Shown here one piece after another: positions 32,644 to 37,385 of a DNA stretch of 37,385 bases (position 1 is the stretch's first letter; each line of letters begins with the position of its first letter). The stretch is from an uncultured bacterium (lineage in GTDB: Bacteria; Patescibacteriota; Minisyncoccia; Phycocordibacterales; PALSA-1337). The notes under the pieces are model-generated. The model had not been told where the DNA came from and did not search any database. It saw only the letters and a program-made list of their open reading frames with translations. The stretch lies in contig CAINCE010000040.1 in NCBI GenBank assembly GCA_903846945.1, positions 1 to 37,385 on the forward strand, written 5' to 3'. Made by a program: the position numbers and the translations under genes.

Positions 32644-34653
32644 TTACTGCAATACCGCCTTTATCCTGCGTACCCCTTGAGCTACAGCTTCTTCCTTTTG
32701 TATTATAAATCGCCACTTACCTTCTGGGCCAGCGAGCTCAGCGGTATTCATTACATGGGGACCTCCACAGAATTCCTTTGAATATGCGCTAGCCAAGTCC
32801 CCTACTGCCGGCGGATTGGAGACTGGGCCGACGAAGTAGATCGATATCCGATCGCCATATTTCTCGCCAAAGAAGTGCCTGGCGCCAGTCTTCTCTGCCT
32901 CCTCGCGGGTCATCATTATCTGACTCATTGGTAATTTATCCGCAATCTTTAGATTTACTATCTCTTCCACCTTCTTCTTCTCATCATCAGTCATCTTGGC
33001 ACCATGCGCAAAATCGAAGCGAAGTCGTTCCGTTGTAATATTTGAACCCTTCTGCATCACACCATCTCCCAGGACATCATGGAGCGCTTGATGGAGTAAG
33101 TGTGTAGCTGTGTGATATCGAACCACCATCGGATCCGACGCATCAGCGAGACCGCCTTTGAACTTCTTTTCTGCGCCAGTACGAGAAAGCTGTTGATGAG
33201 CGATAAATTTCGTGTCAAAATCTTTCGTGTCTATAGTTATGCCTTTTTCTTTAGCTAATTCCAATGAGAGTTCGAGTGGAAAACCGTAGCTCGAAAACAG
33301 TGTGAACGCATCGACACCTTTTTCAAATTCTCTTAGACCCTGTTTTAGAGTTGCGCGAAATTTTACCTCTTCTTCCTGAATGATATTGCGAATCGATTCG
33401 CCATCAATACCAGTCATGACATTCGGGTAGATTGTTGAATAATGTGTCTGTACGATGCGTGCTATATCTCGCAAACTGGTCACTGTCTCCTCCTCGTCAC
33501 CATTTAGATGCAACTTATCAGAATGTCTAACTGCTCTCCTTATGAGTTTCCTCAAAACATAACCCCTGTCTGTATTACTAGGAATAACGCCGTCTGCAAT
33601 AAGGAATACCGCTGAACGAATATGATCAGCGACTATTCTAGCGGATTTCAATTGTTCGCCTGATGCGCAGGGTAGGCCTGCGCCAGAGCAAATCTTCTCC
33701 ATCACAGGTTTCAATAGATCCGTATCAAAGATGTTATCCACACCCTGCATAGTCATAGCGAGTCTCTCTAGTCCTGCGCCTGTATCTACGGATGGTTTCG
33801 TAAGCTTTCCGACTATTTTGCCATCTTTCTTTTCATATTGCATGAAGACATCATTCCAAACTTCGACAACCTCGCGTTTACTATCAGCCGCAATGAACTG
33901 TTCTTTGGTCAGACCCTTCCCATCAAAATTAGACCGACCAGTAACTGGATCTCCAACATCATAATACATCTCTGTATCTGGACCACATGGACCATTTTCC
34001 CCTGCTTGCCACCAGTTCATCTCTGCCGGCATGTAAAATATCCTACCAGAGTCACCTTTCTGTGTGTCGCCAGAAAAATCAGCAACTTTGTTGCGAGCAT
34101 CCGCAGCGAACACTTCTTTCCAGATATTGACTGCCTCATCATCGCGCGGGACTGGTTCTGAAACAGATTTTTCCGATGGCGGATTAGCCGGACCTATCGG
34201 ATCACCTTCAAAAACAGTGACATATAGTCTGTTTGGATCCAATCCCAAACCTTCCTCTTTCGAAGTCAGGAATTCATAACTCCAGCGAATAGCATCTTCC
34301 TTGAAGTAATCTCCGAGGGACCAGTTGCCTAGCATCTCGAAAAATGTTGCATGGGTCTTGTCGCCAATGTCATCGATATCTACTGTACGCAGACATTTCT
34401 GTGCGTCAGCGAGTCGAGTGACTACTCTACCTGTCGCCGGATCGATGTATGGTTTTCCGAGCAGATATGGGATGAGTGGCTGCATTCCTGCAGTATTGAA
34501 AAGTGTTGGATTGGTTATACCCTTGTCATCTGTTGTAACGAGAGATGCTGACGGTATGACCGTGTGCTGCCGTTTCTCAAAGAATGCCAGAAATCTACTT
34601 CTGATCTCTGCAGCAGACATAAAGTTTCCTTCTGTAGTTACGGGTGAATTCAT
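32644..34653 (-). CDS. alaS: Alanine--tRNA ligase (without C-Ala domain)
   Basis: IRSRFLAFFEKRQHTVIPSASLV, FEMLGNWSLGDYFK, editing-domain motifs HTATH and FCGGPHV; ends IIQKEEAVAQGVRRIKAVLQ. Confidence 0.96.
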   Translation of the reverse strand: MNSPVTTEGNFMSAAEIRSRFLAFFEKRQHTVIPSASLVTTDDKGITNPTLFNTAGMQPLIPYLLGKPYIDPATGRVVTRLADAQKCLRTVDIDDIGDKTHATFFEMLGNWSLGDYFKEDAIRWSYEFLTSKEEGLGLDPNRLYVTVFEGDPIGPANPPSEKSVSEPVPRDDEAVNIWKEVFAADARNKVADFSGDTQKGDSGRIFYMPAEMNWWQAGENGPCGPDTEMYYDVGDPVTGRSNFDGKGLTKEQFIAADSKREVVEVWNDVFMQYEKKDGKIVGKLTKPSVDTGAGLERLAMTMQGVDNIFDTDLLKPVMEKICSGAGLPCASGEQLKSARIVADHIRSAVFLIADGVIPSNTDRGYVLRKLIRRAVRHSDKLHLNGDEEETVTSLRDIARIVQTHYSTIYPNVMTGIDGESIRNIIQEEEVKFRATLKQGLREFEKGVDAFTLFSSYGFPLELSLELAKEKGITIDTKDFDTKFIAHQQLSRTGAEKKFKGGLADASDPMVVRYHTATHLLHQALHDVLGDGVMQKGSNITTERLRFDFAHGAKMTDDEKKKVEEIVNLKIADKLPMSQIMMTREEAEKTGARHFFGEKYGDRISIYFVGPVSNPPAVGDLASAYSKEFCGGPHVMNTAELAGPEGKWRFIIQKEEAVAQGVRRIKAVLQ
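33665..33683. repeat. Hairpin GCGCAGG-GTAGG-CCTGCGC inside alaS (same AGGGTAGRCCT core)
   Basis: 7-bp perfect stem; encodes SGAGLPCASG in a variable region. Confidence 0.6.
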
Positions 34654-34715
34654 AGGTAAAATGTAACATAAAAAGCGGCAAATCTCAAAAATTGACGGAT
34701 TTAGCCCGACCTAGT

Positions 34716-36593
34716 TTATCGTTTTACCTGCCCCTTCAACCACTTCCTATATTTCTTATCCATATCCTCAAAACTCTTGGAATTGTCAGCAATCTTTTTC
34801 TTTCCATGAACCATGAAGATCTTTGCCCCGAGGTCGATCGGACCAGTATGCATGGGGACTTTTTTTAGCCTCTCTATCTTCTTTTTTGCATTTTCCAAGA
34901 TCTTTTCCAATGGTGCAGTAACCGAACGGATGAATGCGTCGGCACTGAGCGGTTTTCCTGTTGCCATCTTTATGAGTTTCTTTGCCGGATATAGAGATGC
35001 GTATGACCAAATTTTGGTCATCTCTTTGCCAACTTTCGGATTGTCGACGATGTAACCATATTTCTTGAAGAAATATTCGCGCCACTGCGATACGGTGAGA
35101 TCTGCCATACCATAACCATGATAGTACGCCGAACTTTCCCAAGAATATATATGTGGCGTATTCAGGATCGATATAGAATCGTCGGATTTATCAGAATATT
35201 TCTTGAACATTTTCCTAGCTATACCCAAGACGACTTCTCTCGACAGGTTCTTGTGCTCATAAATCTCCTTTTCAAATTGGACAACAAAGCTGACATGCAT
35301 CATGCCCAAAGGTCGTAGAGGAAATACTTTTTTCATTTTTCGCTCAAATATATCAAATGGATATCTATTCCCTTTATCATCATGAGCGTATCTAGTTCGC
35401 CATTCTATACTACTCGAAATAGTGTCCATGAACATGCTATGTGTCTCTGCCCAAGAAACCGTATCAGGTGGATACTCATGATTGATACAGACATCTTCTT
35501 GCGTAGAATTCAACCTATCAGCCGCGTGTCCAGCCTCATGAAATACAGTACGGATCCCATTCACTCCTGCACCTACCTGACCAGGAATTGCATTCGAAGA
35601 AAATCCGCTAGATCCAGGAATCTTCTTGCCATTTATATAACTGACCAATATCGGATAATGACAAAATCCATTGTTATATTTTCCTTTACGATCCAATAAG
35701 TCCACCTTCAATGTTCCTTTTTGATAATCGATCCCGAGAGCGGCAAAAGACCTGCCCCAATATGACAACACTTCCTCAAATTGAAAATACGGATCTTCTT
35801 CTTTGGTAAAGTTACCTGTCAGCATATAGGAAAAGTTCCAAGGTTTCCTCAAACCCACCTTACCCTCCTTAGCAAATCTCTTCTCGAGGTCTCGAACATT
35901 CAAAAATACATATTTGGTCTTCTCATATATACGATCAAAGATATCAAATATCTCTGATTTTTCCATATCTTCGTCAATCCGAGCTTTGTACGCATAGAAG
36001 TCAGAAAAACCTAGTATTCGTGAGAACTCATTTCGTAATTTTACAATTTCTATATAGTCATCCAATGTATCTAGAGGCAATTTCTCCAGGGCATCAAAAC
36101 ACGCCTTTCTCACTGCTTCGTCAGGATTCGTTCTCATCATCACATGCATCTTATTCTCCGACGCCTCGATGAACTTGCCAGTTTTCGGGTCGAGATAACC
36201 TTCCTTGCGAGTAGTTCTAACCTTCATCACTCTTGCTTCCAGAGCATTCACATCATCCTTTATTTTGAAAGCCTCCGGCGGTGTCTGATACAAGCTGAAA
36301 AAATGATCCCAAGTCTTTAATCGACTCTTCAATTTACCTTTTGACTGTTTCAAACACGACTGAACTTCCTTCCGCAGTTCCACATTTGCACGAAAAGCAT
36401 CTCTCTTCTTTTGTGCTTCATTCATTTTATTATCAACACTATGATCTCCCATGTAAGACAACCAGAAAGCATCCTCAAATGCCGTATGAAGTTTGGGGTA
36501 TGCAGTGTTTAGATAGTCCAATAATTGAATAGCTGTGCGAGTTTTCGCCGTCGGATTCTTCAATTTACTAATTGATTTATTTGAATTCTTCAT
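34716..36593 (-). CDS. M3-family metallopeptidase (oligoendopeptidase F-like)
   Basis: TVFHEAGHAADRL (HExxH), YIVDNPKVGKEMTKIWSYASLYPAKKLIKMATGKPLSADAFI. Confidence 0.85.
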   Translation of the reverse strand: MKNSNKSISKLKNPTAKTRTAIQLLDYLNTAYPKLHTAFEDAFWLSYMGDHSVDNKMNEAQKKRDAFRANVELRKEVQSCLKQSKGKLKSRLKTWDHFFSLYQTPPEAFKIKDDVNALEARVMKVRTTRKEGYLDPKTGKFIEASENKMHVMMRTNPDEAVRKACFDALEKLPLDTLDDYIEIVKLRNEFSRILGFSDFYAYKARIDEDMEKSEIFDIFDRIYEKTKYVFLNVRDLEKRFAKEGKVGLRKPWNFSYMLTGNFTKEEDPYFQFEEVLSYWGRSFAALGIDYQKGTLKVDLLDRKGKYNNGFCHYPILVSYINGKKIPGSSGFSSNAIPGQVGAGVNGIRTVFHEAGHAADRLNSTQEDVCINHEYPPDTVSWAETHSMFMDTISSSIEWRTRYAHDDKGNRYPFDIFERKMKKVFPLRPLGMMHVSFVVQFEKEIYEHKNLSREVVLGIARKMFKKYSDKSDDSISILNTPHIYSWESSAYYHGYGMADLTVSQWREYFFKKYGYIVDNPKVGKEMTKIWSYASLYPAKKLIKMATGKPLSADAFIRSVTAPLEKILENAKKKIERLKKVPMHTGPIDLGAKIFMVHGKKKIADNSKSFEDMDKKYRKWLKGQVKR

Positions 36594-36624
36594 AGACCAA
36601 TTCTACACAAATAGCAGATAAAGG

Positions 36625-37272
36625 CTAGTAAGGTTCCACCTCGCTAACCAACCACTTCTTCAACACCTCAAAGTCTTTCTTTAATGTGTCTCGCATACCA
36701 CCGTTATAGAGTGCCGCTGCAGGATGATACAGAGTCACTACAGTCACTGGTTGTGGTGTGTTAGTTTCATCAAAATAGACTGTCTCGAAAGTCTTGCCGT
36801 GTATCTTGCTGATTGCATCCAATTCCGAGTCGAGGTCATACCTGGGCAAAACGTACCCCATGCTATGTCGACCCAGAGTTACGATGACTTTCGGCCGGAT
36901 AATTTGTACCTGCATATCTAGAAATGGTGAGTAGAGCGCGATTTCCTCCGGCGTCGGGTCCCGATTCTCTGGTGGTCGGTCTTTCACAATGTTTGTGATG
37001 TAAACCTGCTCGCGCGTGAGACCGATGGACTCGAGTAATACCGACAAAAACTTCCCCGCCGCTCCACAAAATGGCTTACCGGTCATCGCCTCTGTTTTTC
37101 CAGGTGCCTCACCGACGAATAATATTTTAGCATCGATGCTTCCCTCACCTATAACTGGAAAGTATTTGTTATCTGTGCGGTATTCGAAAAGTGGAGACGC
37201 GCGGAAATCCAACAACTCATCGCTAACTTTCTGCATTTTGTCGTGTTTTCCTAGATTTTCTTGACTTTTCAT
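36625..37272 (-). CDS. Uracil-DNA glycosylase, family 4-like (Fe-S cysteines absent)
   Basis: ILFVGEAPGKTEAMTGKPFCGAAGKFLSVLLESIGL, VYITNIVKDRPPENRDPTPEEI, HPAAALYNGG. Confidence 0.88.
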   Translation of the reverse strand: MKSQENLGKHDKMQKVSDELLDFRASPLFEYRTDNKYFPVIGEGSIDAKILFVGEAPGKTEAMTGKPFCGAAGKFLSVLLESIGLTREQVYITNIVKDRPPENRDPTPEEIALYSPFLDMQVQIIRPKVIVTLGRHSMGYVLPRYDLDSELDAISKIHGKTFETVYFDETNTPQPVTVVTLYHPAAALYNGGMRDTLKKDFEVLKKWLVSEVEPY

Positions 37273-37296
37273 AAAATTGTTGATGTTCCAAAATTT

Positions 37297-37385
<89 letters not shown>

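Noticed and set aside
32534-32716. 60-aa minus-strand ORF overlapping the alaS 3' end as a detached C-Ala domain
   Set aside because: Different frame, no similarity to C-Ala/DHHA1, and composition consistent with a random ORF.
33734-33742. TTATCCACA 9-mer in alaS
   Set aside because: Lies in codons for the conserved GVDNIFDTD region of AlaS, so it is explained by coding constraint.

Overview
The window looks like a chromosomal segment of a Candidate Phyla Radiation / Patescibacteria (Parcubacteria-like) genome. That placement is inferred from protein style and trimmed housekeeping enzymes. Core content: tsaD, gyrB, pheT-pheS, a PBP2-type transpeptidase, a ribosomal/RNAP operon on the minus strand (infA-rpmJ-rpsM-rpsK-rpsD-rpoA-rplQ-rplM-rpsI), alaS, an M3-family peptidase and a family-4-like uracil-DNA glycosylase. 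Accessory content: a HicB/HicA-like toxin-antitoxin pair, a pRiA4b ORF-3-like protein, a NYN/LabA-like protein, PrsW-Hsp20, a Cys-rich protein, an orphan ParA, two secreted proteins and a 2629-aa secreted modular beta-helix/FN3 protein. I saw no tRNA, rRNA, CRISPR array or transposase. The most unusual signal is a network of degenerate short-period (7-bp and 9-bp) tandem arrays. Many are arranged as inverted pairs that form hairpins. They occupy most spacers of the ribosomal operon and other gene borders, and the same repeat types occur in frame inside pheS and pheT. A second layer of small palindromes (TCCGCCAGCTGGCGGA type; AGGGTAGRCCT core; GTA-triloop hairpins) also falls both between genes and inside essential genes (gyrB, pheT, alaS). 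Other notable points: two exact DnaA boxes just upstream of a putative promoter and hairpin leader for the ribosomal operon, three aminoacyl-tRNA synthetase subunits lacking accessory tRNA-binding domains, a UDG that has lost the four Fe-S cysteines, and a 131-bp exact repeat inside the giant gene.
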